DNA of 40,861 nt, from NCBI GenBank assembly GCA_002726235.1, contig PBSN01000001.1, forward strand, positions 17,266 to 58,126. Reading direction: 5' to 3'. The translations under genes and the position numbers were made by a program. The notes under the pieces were generated by a model, which did no database searches, was not told the origin of the DNA, and worked only from the letters and a program-made list of their open reading frames with translations. This DNA comes from Nitrospiraceae bacterium. Lineage in GTDB: Bacteria > Nitrospirota > Nitrospiria > Nitrospirales > UBA2166. Positions within the stretch are counted from its first letter, which is position 1. Each line of letters opens with the position of its first letter. This document shows, one piece after another, positions 33,115 through 40,861 of the stretch.

Positions 33115-34311
33115 TTAGGACAAGGGCTTTAAAATCAGCGCGTCAAACGCTCCCTTCAGTACTTTTCGATCCATGCAGGTTGCTGCTGGCTTCTCGACAT
33201 CCTTTACCTTGCGTTCGTCATAGATGTAGTCTGCGATGGTTTTAGCTAGAGCCGTCGTTAAGATGGGTTGCATGGAACCTAATGCTCGACGCTTGGCTTC
33301 GTCAAACGAGAGATGGCCTTCTTTTCCAAAATGCGAGAGTGCTCCAATGATACGGTGAGTGTCCATTTCGACGACGACAAAATCCATGCACCACCGAACA
33401 AATGTAAAGACCGGATCCGGAATCATGGCTGGCCAAAACTCTGCCTTTCCACGGACTACGAGGTTCGGTCCTGCCATTACCCCACCCTCTCCGCTAAACT
33501 GCGAGGCCGACTTTGACAGATCCAAACGATCTGCAGTCACCGGCAAACCTTCTCGAATCAACCCTTCAGCAACTGCACGCCGAACGAGTTCTGCTTCATC
33601 TCCAGTCACTTCCACCGCAATGACTAGATGCTTAGCGAGTAACCGACTGAGTTCCGATCTGAGTTTGGGAATCTCATATGGAGCATCACCACCCACCGCA
33701 GTTGGCTTTATGACCCGCAGATCTTCAATATAGGTCTTCCTTATCCCAAGATCACTGATTGCTTTGCGAAGATATTTGACACGCTGAAGACTCCCACTGA
33801 ACGGGCCAGGATTTCTCGATTTCTCAACATAGTAAATGATTTCGGCATCAAGATCGGCAATGCGCGCCGTGAAGCTAGCACCGACAGTATCAAGATTCAT
33901 CACTGCAAGCGCGAAATGAGTCCCTGTTTTTTTATCATGCCAATTTTGAGCAATACGAACATCCTCAAGGACCTTGTCAGTAGAAACTTCAATGCGCCTA
34001 TCGATATCAACCTCGTGGATACTCATGGCACTTGAACCACTGTCACGAGTCACATATGATTCGATGTCGAGGTCATGCACCATCACCCTCGCTCGAAGTA
34101 CTTTTGCGATCGCCACATACGCTTTATTCTCTGCACTCTCACGTGATTTTGATTGTCCAATGCCCTTGAGAAACCGCTCAGGAGGATATTCAACGCTCGG
34201 CCCATTTATCCATCCTGGAGCAGATTTGTTCACAAAACGCACACCACAACCAGCCAACAGAATACATAGGAAAATAAGCAATACAACCTCAACGAGACCA
34301 TGTTGTTTCAT
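33115..34311 (-). CDS. LPP20-family lipoprotein (398 aa)
   Basis: Lipoprotein with lipobox LAGC (Cys 22). An LPP20 domain follows (APGWINGPSVEYPPERFLKGIGQSKSRESAENKAYVAIAKVLRARVM, then WHDKKTGTHFALAVMNLD). The long C-terminal part (about 190-398) is unlike standard LPP20 proteins: a beta-rich region with LSRLLAKHLVIAVEVTGDEAEL and a final amphipathic helix region. Last gene of the four-gene envelope cluster that starts at 36990, 4 nt after the COG3014 stop. Role is likely outer-membrane scaffold or peptidoglycan-related, by analogy. Confidence 0.85.
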   Translation of the reverse strand: MKQHGLVEVVLLIFLCILLAGCGVRFVNKSAPGWINGPSVEYPPERFLKGIGQSKSRESAENKAYVAIAKVLRARVMVHDLDIESYVTRDSGSSAMSIHEVDIDRRIEVSTDKVLEDVRIAQNWHDKKTGTHFALAVMNLDTVGASFTARIADLDAEIIYYVEKSRNPGPFSGSLQRVKYLRKAISDLGIRKTYIEDLRVIKPTAVGGDAPYEIPKLRSELSRLLAKHLVIAVEVTGDEAELVRRAVAEGLIREGLPVTADRLDLSKSASQFSGEGGVMAGPNLVVRGKAEFWPAMIPDPVFTFVRWCMDFVVVEMDTHRIIGALSHFGKEGHLSFDEAKRRALGSMQPILTTALAKTIADYIYDERKVKDVEKPAATCMDRKVLKGAFDALILKPLS

Positions 34312-34315
34312 CGCT

Positions 34316-35791
34316 CTACAACACCGTCCTATGGCTGAGAACCTTTAGCTCACCAATTGCAATCTCAACAGATGGGAACGCCTTCTCATCAAGGACTTTT
34401 CCATTCCGCCCTACATGGCGAACATGAAGCTCATACGTTCCAGGCTGAACACGAACACGTGCCAACTGAATCTCATCAGGCAACGTCCGCCAGCTGCGTA
34501 TATCAACCTGCTCAGTAATGGACCCCGCAAGTGTGGCGATAAAACCAACCAAACGTCCCAGGTCTTTCTTGTCTGTCGCTTGAGCAACTTCGCGCTCAGC
34601 AGCTTTGACAAGCGCAAATTTCAGAGCCGCTCGCGCAACCGCTCGTGAACTTTCCCACACAAGACGATCATCCAAATCCTGCTTTGCAATTTCTGTCACA
34701 TCTTCCATGAGGACGGTACGCACAGTCTTGGTTTTCCCTCCCCCAATCAACGAGATTTCAGTGTGATTGACTTTGGATGGCTGCGAATCAAATTTGGGGA
34801 GGGCGACGCTAAATACATTCCCAGTCAGACCATACAAAATATTCTGCGCCACACGACCATTTTTTGACGACTTGAGATCACGCGTCGCAAAAATCATCCC
34901 CAATGCCCGCATACTAAACGGAAGATCGATAAACTCTCCAGTTTTTTTGGGTGCTCGCCCATGGAAGCTGATCACCACGAGTTCACCAAACTCTTGTACC
35001 TCATCAGGAGATTGCCATGTCGCATCAGGAAAGTCTTGCTGGTATTTTTCAAACTCCTCTTCAAGGTTGAGCGCAACGCTCAGTCGAAGCAGGTCCTCTC
35101 CAAGAAGAGATGGAATGGAAGTTCCGTACACAGCGTGGTGAAGTTGAAACGCCTCATAGGCAAGACGATACGCAACGAACGCATCCTCCAACTCCCCACG
35201 AGATTCGAACAGCAACCCAGTCAGATAGCGTGCGAAGGCATCTTGTGTATAGGCATAGGTGTTTTCTGCGCGGTCTGACAAAACATTGAGTATATGATCA
35301 ATCTTCCGTGCTTCGACCAGCGCATCATCAAACAGCCCTTGATATGTATAATTCAAGGCCATAATGACGTGGATCAATACCTGCTCAAAGTGCTCACCTT
35401 CATACGGCAGTATATTGTCGTTGATCAACAACGCCACTGCCTCCGAGCTAATTCGACGTGTATACAAATCCTTGATCATATGTTCAGCTCTCTCAAAAAA
35501 CATGGTACTTTCCTGATACCGTCCGGACAGATGTAGCAACATGCCACGATCCATCGCGTAGAGGACTTGGTTCTCTTTTCCATACTCGTCCTTGTGTTTT
35601 TCGACAAGTGCGTCCGCAACCTCTGGCTTCCCTTTGGCAAGAGCCTGGTCGACCTGCACATAATGACTTTGGATGGAACTGCAACTCACCCCCATAGCGA
35701 AGATGAGCAGGGGAATACCGAGAGAAGCAATGGTCAGAAAATTACGCGCTTTCGTTCGACAACTTTCTTGAGTTTCTTCTGCCCAAACCAT
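34316..35791 (-). CDS. COG3014 family protein
   Basis: A 491-aa protein with a lipoprotein-like N-terminus (FAMGVSC, Cys 37; the lipobox is imperfect). TPR-like helices follow (VLYAMDRGMLLHLSGRYQESTMFFERAE, VLIHVIMALNYTYQGLFDDALVEARKID, AFARYLTGLLFESRGELEDAFVAYRLA), then a beta-rich half (ELVVISFHGRAPKK) and a C-terminal carbohydrate/peptidoglycan-type fold (VRVQPGTYELHVRHVG). COG3014 genes typically sit next to lpoB and LPP20, as here. ATG 35791 overlaps lpoB by 58 nt; a later start is possible. Confidence 0.85.
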   Translation of the reverse strand: MVWAEETQESCRTKARNFLTIASLGIPLLIFAMGVSCSSIQSHYVQVDQALAKGKPEVADALVEKHKDEYGKENQVLYAMDRGMLLHLSGRYQESTMFFERAEHMIKDLYTRRISSEAVALLINDNILPYEGEHFEQVLIHVIMALNYTYQGLFDDALVEARKIDHILNVLSDRAENTYAYTQDAFARYLTGLLFESRGELEDAFVAYRLAYEAFQLHHAVYGTSIPSLLGEDLLRLSVALNLEEEFEKYQQDFPDATWQSPDEVQEFGELVVISFHGRAPKKTGEFIDLPFSMRALGMIFATRDLKSSKNGRVAQNILYGLTGNVFSVALPKFDSQPSKVNHTEISLIGGGKTKTVRTVLMEDVTEIAKQDLDDRLVWESSRAVARAALKFALVKAAEREVAQATDKKDLGRLVGFIATLAGSITEQVDIRSWRTLPDEIQLARVRVQPGTYELHVRHVGRNGKVLDEKAFPSVEIAIGELKVLSHRTVL

Positions 35792-36396
35792 GCTTTGACG
35801 TTGTTCTCAATATTAACGAGCTCCAGATCAACCTGATAGAACACTGCCCTTGTTCCAGCATCCTCATCAAGAATCGTATTGATAGTTCCTTGAAGCATAA
35901 AATCAGCGCCAATTTCCTTGCTCGGCCCCTTTTGTGTGGATTCTACTGCATGCATCGCCTGTTCACGACGCTCAGCACGAATCTCCTCACGCGCTCCCCG
36001 CCCAGCAACAAACATAACCTGTTGTGAATTTGTCAGCTCTCGCTCCAGATCTTTCATAAACGTCTGCACGTTGATGTGTTCATGACTACGATTCACCACA
36101 CGCCCAACCACGACAACAGGCTGTGTGTTATGGGATATCATATAGCTTTTCAACCACGGCCGTTCTACCGCTTCCTTCACCATTGCCTCAGCCACCAAAC
36201 GAGAATCAGTATCATTCCAGCGACCACTGAGGTCAACGACAGTTCCCGTGTCAACACGCGAAACTCGGGTCGCCGAACAGGCAACCACCGCCACAACAAT
36301 GATCCCAAGACAGACAAACGCGAGCATCGAACGCCAATACTGCGTTCGGATAGAATTAACGCCAAACATCATATTTCCGGATCTATTCTTCGCCAC
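35734..36396 (-). CDS. lpoB: LpoB-type penicillin-binding-protein activator
   Basis: Up to 220 aa. Lipoprotein with VVAC (Cys 40); ATGs at residues 9 and 10 are equally plausible starts. The LpoB fold: VDLSGRWNDTDSRLVAEAMVKEAV, QPVVVVGRVVNRSHEHINVQTFMKDLERELTNSQQVMFVA, EIGADFMLQGTINTILDEDAG, and AVFYQVDLELVNIENNVKAWFGQKKLKK. LpoB stimulates a bifunctional PBP from the outer membrane. Cluster partners (two LPP20 proteins and COG3014) are the typical neighbours. Confidence 0.88.
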   Translation of the reverse strand: MAKNRSGNMMFGVNSIRTQYWRSMLAFVCLGIIVVAVVACSATRVSRVDTGTVVDLSGRWNDTDSRLVAEAMVKEAVERPWLKSYMISHNTQPVVVVGRVVNRSHEHINVQTFMKDLERELTNSQQVMFVAGRGAREEIRAERREQAMHAVESTQKGPSKEIGADFMLQGTINTILDEDAGTRAVFYQVDLELVNIENNVKAWFGQKKLKKVVERKRVIF

Positions 36397-36429
36397 ACTA
36401 CGTGAGTTTGAGTCATATCACACCGCAGT

Positions 36430-36990
36430 TCACTGATTACGTTCAGATTCCTCTGCACCGAGATGATCGAATAACCGCACAGCATTCTTCCGTAAGTACT
36501 CACGAACCTCACCATTGAATGCTTTAACCCGCTCGATTTGCGCCTCAAAGTCATCGAGATCAAGTTTGGCAAGTGAATAGGTAATATCCTCATCCTTGTC
36601 GGTCCAATGATTCACGATCTGCACACCGCTTAGCGTGGTGGCTGAAAAAGTTTTAAGCGCCTGCTCTATCAGTTGTTCTTCGGTGGACTCTGCAAAATCT
36701 CCCACAACACTTGATGCGGCATAGTCACGAATCAAACTTGCTGAATATGTTTCGAGAATCTTTCCTAATTCCGCACGCGCCCGATTGTCCGCAGCATTGG
36801 TTGCCAAAGGCGGATTGTGTATCCCCTTAATCGCACCAACCCCGTAGAACGCCTTGGTGTCACTTTGAAATGCCCCACTTCCCTTCTTGACCCATGCTGG
36901 CGGTCCTCCAAAACACCCCTGCAAGAACAGCGGAACCAAAACCAAGCTAGAGATCATAAATACGATCATCCACAGGGTTTTTCTGGCCAT
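36430..36990 (-). CDS. LPP20-family lipoprotein (186 aa)
   Basis: Lipobox LQGC (Cys 26), then an LPP20 domain: PPAWVKKGSGAFQSDTKAFYGVGAIKGI, ATNAADNRARAELGKIL, and DEDITYSLAKLDLDDFEAQI. The ribosome site is near perfect (GGAGGTGATC, 4-nt spacing), the best in the window, which suggests high expression. First gene of the four-gene cluster; 33 nt separate it from lpoB. Confidence 0.9.
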   Translation of the reverse strand: MARKTLWMIVFMISSLVLVPLFLQGCFGGPPAWVKKGSGAFQSDTKAFYGVGAIKGIHNPPLATNAADNRARAELGKILETYSASLIRDYAASSVVGDFAESTEEQLIEQALKTFSATTLSGVQIVNHWTDKDEDITYSLAKLDLDDFEAQIERVKAFNGEVREYLRKNAVRLFDHLGAEESERNQ

Positions 36991-37062
36991 CTGATCACCT
37001 CCGTATCACATGTTCACCACGCAGAAGAGGCTACCACGCTCCACTTCTAAACGTAGAACCTT

Positions 37063-37545
37063 TCATGGTATCGCCTCACCTGCCCTCTGAGGGAACGTTC
37101 GAATGTAGGTAATAACATACCAGGCTTGTTCTTCGTTAATCATTCCCGGACCGGTCATCTTCGGCATGGCTGTACCAGGTGATCCATTGTTAATCACCCA
37201 AAACAGTTCCCCATCAGTCCGCACTTCATGAAATTCTGGATTGGTAAAGTCACGCGGAGACGGATCGAGACCTCGATTCACTGCAACAGCGCCATCACCC
37301 TTCCCTCCAACCCCATGGCATTGACTACAAATCGCAACACCTTCGAACAACTCTTTCCCAAACCGAATATTTTCTGGGGTCGAGGCAATAGGATTGGTAA
37401 GGGTTTTGACTTCTGCGAGCAGCGCTAACGGAACACGCGGTTGCAGAGGATCGCGCTCAGCAGCGCTAGATCCAAAAACCCCAACAAACAGCAGACTAAG
37501 GAGAATGAAAGGAAGATGGTATTTGACTAAATATATATTTCGCAT
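37063..37545 (-). CDS. c-type cytochrome (mono-heme, exported)
   Basis: A 160-aa class I cytochrome c with a signal peptide (LPFILLSLLFVGVFGSSA). The heme site is C73-S-Q-C76-H77, then GVGGKGDG; the axial Met is in GTAMPKMTGPGMI near 130. C-terminal AWYVITYIRTF helix. The GLDPSPRDFTN block is typical of short electron-carrier cytochromes. Periplasmic electron transfer; partner unknown. Monocistronic between the LPP20 cluster and the TPR gene. Confidence 0.92.
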   Translation of the reverse strand: MRNIYLVKYHLPFILLSLLFVGVFGSSAAERDPLQPRVPLALLAEVKTLTNPIASTPENIRFGKELFEGVAICSQCHGVGGKGDGAVAVNRGLDPSPRDFTNPEFHEVRTDGELFWVINNGSPGTAMPKMTGPGMINEEQAWYVITYIRTFPQRAGEAIP

Positions 37546-37571
37546 GACATGTCACAATTGTTTCAGCTCGA

Positions 37572-38258
37572 TCACAGTTGAGGAGATTCTTCCTCTCTGA
37601 ACATCACTTCGAGATCTCGAAGGTAGTTCTCCAGTTGTTCCCTGTAGGTCCCTTGATTATCTGCCTCAATCGCTTCCTGGTATGAAGCACGAGCAAGTTC
37701 AATCTCTCCAACCTTTTCATAGAGACGTCCAAACTCTTGATGGATAAGAACCATCGGCATAGCGAGGGGCACAACAAGAGAGGCATTGCGCAACGCGATC
37801 AACGCTTCGTCATATTTCTCGATCTGACTCAAAGCCCGTGCAAGATTGTAATATGCACTGTCGGATAATGGGTACCTCGGGTTTTCTAAGGCCTTCCGAT
37901 ATTCCTCTATGGCTTCATCCCATCGTGCTTGACGGGCATACACCGTCCCAAGATTGTTATGGGCTTCAGAGTAATCTGAATCAATACGGATGGCCTGCTT
38001 GTAATGTTCTTCTCCCGCATCAAGGCGACCACGCTTCCCATAAATGACACCGAGTTCCAAATGTGCCTCGCGATGGTTGGGGTTCAAGTCGATAGCCTGC
38101 TCAAGCAACACAATAGCTCTCTGATGATCGGTCTGCAAATAGGATCCCCCAAGTTGGTAATGTTCATTTGCCTCACGTTGCTGTTTTAATGACACCTCAG
38201 TAGCACAACCGACAAGCCCCATCAATACACAGATCCCAACAACCCCCTTCCGGAACAA
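37572..38258 (-). CDS. TPR lipoprotein
   Basis: About 228 aa from TTG 38258, supported by AGGAGG nine nt upstream; an in-frame GTG at 38288 would place that site inside the gene. Lipobox LVGC, then about four TPRs (HYQLGGSYLQTDHQRAIVLLEQAI, AHLELGVIYGKRGRLDAGEEHYKQAI, AHNNLGTVYARQARWDEAIEEYRKAL, AYYNLARALSQIEKYDEALIALRNA) and a final TPR-like helix pair. PilF/PilW-like outer-membrane scaffold is possible, but no pilus genes are near. Lies 32 nt after the PfkB kinase, in an operon running from miaA. Confidence 0.88.
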   Translation of the reverse strand: MFRKGVVGICVLMGLVGCATEVSLKQQREANEHYQLGGSYLQTDHQRAIVLLEQAIDLNPNHREAHLELGVIYGKRGRLDAGEEHYKQAIRIDSDYSEAHNNLGTVYARQARWDEAIEEYRKALENPRYPLSDSAYYNLARALSQIEKYDEALIALRNASLVVPLAMPMVLIHQEFGRLYEKVGEIELARASYQEAIEADNQGTYREQLENYLRDLEVMFREEESPQL

Positions 38259-38290
38259 ATATTGCTCCCTCCTACACAACCGTATCACAC

Positions 38291-39193
38291 CTAAAACGTG
38301 GTGAATCGACTAAACTCAATGTATCGCTTTTTGATGTCCTCATCAGTCAATGCCGCAAGTCGATCGACGCTGAAGGATTGGACCGCGAACGATGCCATTA
38401 CGGACCCATAAACCACGGCTTGGCGAAGAGATTGCTCATCCGACGACGAAGCAGATGCCAGAAATCCCATGAAACCGCCAGCAAATGAATCCCCTGCTCC
38501 AGTCGGATCTTTGAGATCATCCAGAGGATATGCGGGCAACGCAAACATGGCATCGCCATGAAACATGGCAACTCCATATTCACCCCGCTTAATAATTAGG
38601 GTCCTCGGACCAAAACTCCGGATAATGCGTGACACCTGTACGAGATTCCGGTTGTCGCCCAGCGCCTGTGCTTCCCCGTCATTAATGATAAGAATATCGG
38701 CTTCCTTCAATACCTTTCGAAGCGCTCCAATCTTACCGTCAATCCAAAAATTCATGGTATCCAATGCGACAATAGAGGGACGTTGCACCTGGCTAAGCAC
38801 CATCAACTGTAACTCAGGATCAATGTTCGCAAGAAACAGTTGTGACGGAGTGCGGTATGATTCTGGAACCGTAGGACGAAATGTCTCAAACACATTCAGT
38901 TGAGTATCGAGGGTTTTGGCTTCATTCAGTTTATACGAATACTCCCCACGCCATCGAAAGGTTCGACCGGGACGACGTTCAAGTCCGTTCAGATCAACGC
39001 GATCTCGTTGCAAAACGGCAAGATGTTCCGGAGGAAAATCTTCCCCAACAACTGCAACCAACTGCACATCCGTAAAGTAACTCGCCGCAGTGCAAAAAAA
39101 TGTGGCCGAGCCTCCTAAAGCATCCGTGACCTCTCCAAACGGCGTTTTTACAGAGTCTAAGGCGACGGAGCCCACGACTAGAAGCTTACCCAT
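38291..39193 (-). CDS. PfkB-family carbohydrate/nucleoside kinase
   Basis: A 300-aa kinase. ATG 39193 overlaps the mtnP stop by one base (TAATG) and has GGGAGG just upstream; the longer in-frame extension lies inside mtnP and is rejected. N-terminal VGSVALDSVKTPFG with DALGGSATFF (substrate loop). Catalytic base Asp235 in DPTGAGDSFAGG, the PfkB signature. A ribokinase/adenosine-kinase-like enzyme; in this context (with mtnP and miaA) it could phosphorylate methylthioribose, adenosine or another nucleoside released by the pathway. Confidence 0.93.
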   Translation of the reverse strand: MGKLLVVGSVALDSVKTPFGEVTDALGGSATFFCTAASYFTDVQLVAVVGEDFPPEHLAVLQRDRVDLNGLERRPGRTFRWRGEYSYKLNEAKTLDTQLNVFETFRPTVPESYRTPSQLFLANIDPELQLMVLSQVQRPSIVALDTMNFWIDGKIGALRKVLKEADILIINDGEAQALGDNRNLVQVSRIIRSFGPRTLIIKRGEYGVAMFHGDAMFALPAYPLDDLKDPTGAGDSFAGGFMGFLASASSSDEQSLRQAVVYGSVMASFAVQSFSVDRLAALTDEDIKKRYIEFSRFTTF

Positions 39194-40173
39194 TATTTCC
39201 TCCCACGTGATTTTGGAACCAATGCTAAGCGACGCTGAGGGCGTTTCGCAAGCCGCTTCACCCGCTGCGGTCGAGGTGGAGGCTGCGGCCCACTGTGCCG
39301 CGCCAACAGAGGAGCCAGTCGCCGCCGCGTAGTCAATGGAACCATGTGCTGAGGTGTCACCAGCGCCATTTTGAGCGCCGACTCGCAGGGACAACTTCGA
39401 TCAATCGGCAGTGAAGTCAACGCCTCACGTATGATCTGTTTGGCACGCTCGACATTACGATGCAAAGTCTCAAGAATCGCTTCGACGGTGACCGACTCAT
39501 GTGTTTCATGCCAACAGTCATAATCCGTGACCATCGCCATAGTGGAGTAGCATATCTCTGCTTCACGAGCAAGCTTCGCCTCGGGAACATTGGTCATCCC
39601 GATCACATCAACACCCCAGCGGCGATAAATAAGAGACTCGCCTTTTGAGGAGAACTGTGGACCTTCGATGCACAAATAGGTTCCACCACGGTGAACCACC
39701 ACGTCCTGCGGTCCACACGCATCTGCCAGTATGCGCGCAAGATCGGGACACACCGGGTCGGCAAAACCAACGTGGGCGACAATTCCAGGTGCGACAGGTC
39801 CCCCAAAAAACGTATTAATTCGCTGTCGCGTGTGATCAAAAAATTGATCAGGAATAACAACCTGCCCAGGCTGAATGTCTTCCCTCATACTCCCCACTGC
39901 GCTCACAGAGAGAATCCACTCCACACCCAACTGCTTCAACGCAAAAATATTTGCACGATAATTGATATCACTGGGTGCGATACGATGACCTTGTCCGTGC
40001 CGCGAAAGAAACGCGACACGCATGCCTTCGAGTGTGCCAAGCACCAACGGACTAGAAGGCCGACCATAGGGTGTTGCGGGATTATACTCCCTGATATCTG
40101 ACAGCCCGTCGATCTCGTATAGCCCGCTTCCCCCAATAATCCCAACCGTCGTATGTATTGATCCCTTCTTCAT
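39193..40173 (-). CDS. mtnP: S-methyl-5'-thioadenosine phosphorylase with a basic C-terminal tail
   Basis: A 326-aa phosphorylase of methylthioadenosine salvage, which cleaves MTA with phosphate to adenine and methylthioribose-1-phosphate. Phosphate-binding GGSGLY (Ser16), the SRHGQGH block near 57-63, VSAVGSMREDIQPGQ, and the adenine-site region MTNVPEAKLAREAEICY and TDYDCWHE. The normal enzyme ends near RRRLAPLL (about 290). Here ~38 more residues follow, rich in Arg, Lys and Pro (GPQPPPRPQRVKRLAKRPQR). Ribosome site AGAGG; 31 nt after miaA. Translation of the kinase is coupled to its stop. Confidence 0.93.
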   Translation of the reverse strand: MKKGSIHTTVGIIGGSGLYEIDGLSDIREYNPATPYGRPSSPLVLGTLEGMRVAFLSRHGQGHRIAPSDINYRANIFALKQLGVEWILSVSAVGSMREDIQPGQVVIPDQFFDHTRQRINTFFGGPVAPGIVAHVGFADPVCPDLARILADACGPQDVVVHRGGTYLCIEGPQFSSKGESLIYRRWGVDVIGMTNVPEAKLAREAEICYSTMAMVTDYDCWHETHESVTVEAILETLHRNVERAKQIIREALTSLPIDRSCPCESALKMALVTPQHMVPLTTRRRLAPLLARHSGPQPPPRPQRVKRLAKRPQRRLALVPKSRGRK

Positions 40174-40203
40174 TATTCCTCTGCTTTCTTTAGTGAACGG
40201 TGT

Positions 40204-40861
40204 TTAGGACACCTGTGAGTAGCGAGCAACATCTCGCATGAGGTCGTCCACGATAGCATTCACAGTCTCATGGGCGGTGATTGATTTCCATATGATCGTT
40301 GGATCTTTTCGAAACCATGTCATTTGGCGTTTGGCATATCGCCGGGTATCACGCTTCAATCGCCGCACGCCCTCAGTGAGACTCTCCTGTCCTGCTAGAC
40401 ATCCCATCAACTGGCGATATCCTAGTCCTGTCATCGCCGGAAGATCGGCAGGATAGTTCCGCTGCCAGAGATCCCGCACTTCTGCAACCAACCCCTTTGC
40501 TATCTGGCGATCAACACGATCTTCAATGCGCCGGTACAACACACTCCGTTCACGTGTGAGAGCAAGCATCGTAGTCTGGAACGGCATCTCTCGAAATCCA
40601 TGTTGCTCATGGATCGTGGAAAGTGGTTGATGGCACACATGCATCACCTCGAGTGCACGAATAATTCTCACCTCGTCACGGGGATGGATCCGAGTGGCAA
40701 GACATGGATCTTGCCTCGTTAATTCCTTGTGTAATGTTCCCTTACATTCACGTTCCAGAGCCATCAGATGATCACGAAAAGCCCAATCTGGCTGCGGGCC
40801 ATCCCAAAGACCATACACAAGCGCTTTGACGTATAGTCCAGTCCCGCCGACAACTAATGCG
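40204..40861 (-). CDS. miaA: tRNA dimethylallyltransferase, 3' part (runs off the right edge)
   Basis: The frame continues past the window: the last complete codons read ALVVGGTGLYVKALVYGLWDGPQPDW, the MiaA core directly following its P-loop region. Further on: RDHLMALE, LTRQDPCLATRIHPRDEVRIIRALEV (tRNA-binding HPxDxxRxxRALEV motif) and KRDTRRYAKRQMTWFRKD near the C-terminus. MiaA isopentenylates A37 in tRNAs reading U-starting codons. First gene seen of the miaA-mtnP-pfkB-TPR run; at least 218 residues are present. Confidence 0.95.
   Translation of the reverse strand, partial: ALVVGGTGLYVKALVYGLWDGPQPDWAFRDHLMALERECKGTLHKELTRQDPCLATRIHPRDEVRIIRALEVMHVCHQPLSTIHEQHGFREMPFQTTMLALTRERSVLYRRIEDRVDRQIAKGLVAEVRDLWQRNYPADLPAMTGLGYRQLMGCLAGQESLTEGVRRLKRDTRRYAKRQMTWFRKDPTIIWKSITAHETVNAIVDDLMRDVARYSQVS

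Noticed and set aside
39193-39394. N-terminal 67-residue extension of the PfkB kinase
   Set aside because: Lies inside mtnP, is Ala/Ser-rich shadow sequence, and the ATG at 39193 has a proper ribosome site and stop/start overlap.

Overview
The window is about 40.9 kb of bacterial chromosome at roughly 48-50% G+C, densely coded on both strands, with no rRNA, CRISPR array or intact insertion sequence. I infer a Nitrospirota (Nitrospira-like) bacterium. The reasons, from family knowledge rather than a search, are a universal-stress protein carrying PCP_red (protochlorophyllide-reductase-like) domains, a VC_2705-type symporter with its DUF4212 small subunit, many small envelope lipoproteins including an LPP20/LpoB/COG3014 set, and a miaA-mtnP-pfkB-TPR-cytochrome c run. 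The lineage assignment is tentative.

Layout. 1-2 kb: the 3' part of a PLP-dependent group II decarboxylase and a small membrane protein. 2.0-5.8 kb: a ~70-nt repeat, tRNA-Arg(TCG), then a two-gene unit with an unusual FAD-oxidoreductase/NeuB sialic-acid-synthase fusion followed 3 nt later by a Rossmann-fold dehydrogenase. 5.9-12 kb: an accessory stretch of minus-strand envelope genes (three Sel1-repeat proteins, a two-blade YVTN lipoprotein, a frameshifted YihY/BrkB protein, a holin-like protein, a 60-aa membrane protein) with Sel1 gene relics between them. Four of these transcription units share one ~52-60 nt upstream element whose proximal half is a near-consensus promoter (TTGAAT, 17-nt spacer, TACACT). 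I regard this as the most interesting signal in the window.

12.3-17.4 kb: DUF123, HU, the symporter pair, the MtfA peptidase and a single-domain response regulator. 17.8-18.6 kb: a strikingly A+T-rich TylF-like methyltransferase bracketed by imperfect direct repeats, probably acquired. 18.7-26.3 kb: housekeeping and small unknown genes: a five-gene minus-strand run (GIY-YIG, YciI, Zn-ribbon membrane protein, DUF3109, DUF4112), a DUF3750 lipoprotein, a Na+/H+ antiporter with the YheT hydrolase, a YugP-like zinc protease, and a lipoprotein/TerB pair. 26.3-27.2 kb: a large intergenic region containing the inverted second copy of the 2-kb repeat. 27.2-33 kb: a divergent PurM, the multidomain USP/PCP_red protein, a CopD-like protein, a lytic transglycosylase and an MFS transporter. 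33.1-40.9 kb, all minus strand: the LPP20-LpoB-COG3014-LPP20 cluster, cytochrome c, a TPR lipoprotein, a PfkB kinase, MtnP with an extra basic tail, and MiaA running off the right edge.

How the genes fit together: the window is rich in envelope functions (at least eight predicted lipoproteins). The mtnP-miaA-pfkB block is nucleoside/tRNA metabolism, and the FAD-NeuB fusion with its Rossmann partner suggests synthesis of a nonulosonic-acid-like surface sugar. All assignments come from reading the sequence; no database search was run.
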